From: JAGXIT01 sp964393815
GTDB lineage: Bacteria > Patescibacteriota > Saccharimonadia > Saccharimonadales > UBA4665
NCBI GenBank assembly: GCA_964393815.1
Contig: CAYMUP010000048.1
Span: 1 to 5,362, forward strand
DNA length: 5,362 nucleotides
Direction: 5' to 3'
Shown here: positions 5,199 through 5,362 of the stretch, in pieces
Layout of the letters: the number at the start of each line of letters is the position of its first letter
How positions within the stretch are numbered: the first letter of the stretch is position 1
Made by a program: the position numbers and the translations under genes
The notes under the pieces: model-generated
Told to the model about the DNA's origin: nothing
Seen by the model: only the letters and a program-made list of their open reading frames with translations
Database searches by the model: none

Positions 5199-5274
5199 TG
5201 GAGCCACCTAGCAGGATCGAACTGCTGACCTGCGCGTTACGAATGCGCCGCTCTACCAACTGAGCTAAGGTGGC
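5199..5274 (-). tRNA. tRNA-Thr (anticodon CGT)
   Basis: The acceptor GCCACCT/AGGTGGC is perfect, as are the D stem GCTC/GAGC with loop AGTTGGTA and the T arm AGCAG-TTCGATC-CTGCT. The anticodon loop TTCGTAA gives CGU (5239-5241), reading ACG. The anticodon stem GCGCA/CGCGC has an A31-C39 mismatch at the pair closing the loop. The discriminator is U and CCA is encoded (5199-5201). Confidence 0.95.
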
Positions 5275-5297
5275 ATACCCCACTCCGTATCACGCCC

Positions 5298-5327
5298 ATT
5301 ATACAAAAACTAACCCCTAGAAGTCCA
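5298..5327 (-). promoter_or_regulatory. Promoter for tRNA-Thr
   Basis: On the minus strand a perfect -10 TATAAT (5298-5303) lies 18 bp from TGGACT (5322-5327, 4 of 6 matches to TTGACA). The predicted start is near 5291, 17 nt before the mature tRNA 5' end at 5274. Confidence 0.6.
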
Positions 5328-5362
5328 TTAGTTTTACTTCTTGAGTCTGGCAAGCATAACTA

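Noticed and set aside
5047..5283. 78-residue minus-strand ORF beginning MGYATLAQLVERRIRN
   Set aside because: It is a translation of the tRNA-Thr gene and hairpin spacer; the LAQLVERRIRN pattern is a well-known spurious tRNA-derived ORF.

Overview
The window reads like a small-genome bacterium of the Candidate Phyla Radiation, most likely a Saccharibacteria (TM7) relative. I infer this from the style of the NrdR protein, the tightly packed genes with few clear Shine-Dalgarno sites, and hypothetical proteins I cannot place. No 16S gene is present to confirm it. Both tRNA genes encode their CCA ends. All chosen genes read through with the standard code.

Layout. Bases 1-380 hold no gene but are full of inverted repeats: an 18-bp inverted repeat, a GC-rich hairpin, a long terminator-like hairpin, and a roughly 100-nt element closed by a long-range stem. 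Bases 382-610 form what looks like a free-standing noncoding transcription unit, with a TTGACA/TACTAT promoter (17-bp spacer), four predicted hairpins, an A-rich linker and an intrinsic terminator. After an AT-rich stretch with direct repeats comes nrdR on the plus strand (724-1128), the zinc-ribbon/ATP-cone repressor of ribonucleotide reductase genes.

Facing nrdR on the minus strand is a three-gene operon, transcribed from about 3933 down to 1144. It encodes a small three-helix membrane protein, a 540-residue membrane-embedded family 2 glycosyltransferase with D, DxD, ED and QxxRW motifs, and a 260-residue soluble protein of unknown function. Gaps are 3 to 6 nt. An extended -10 promoter sits just ahead of the first gene, leaving a leader of about 9 nt. 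The operon probably makes or exports a cell-surface polysaccharide.

The right end is a second minus-strand set: tRNA-Thr(CGU) with a good promoter, a 200-nt spacer crowded with hairpins, tRNA-Gly(CCC), and then a 266-residue unknown protein with a clear Shine-Dalgarno site. The last 29 codons of that gene look out of frame. Removing one A from a GAAAAG run restores a natural-looking C-terminus ending in TAA.

The items most worth following up are the 382-610 RNA unit, the apparent frameshift at 4175-4178, and the chains of hairpins in the two noncoding regions.
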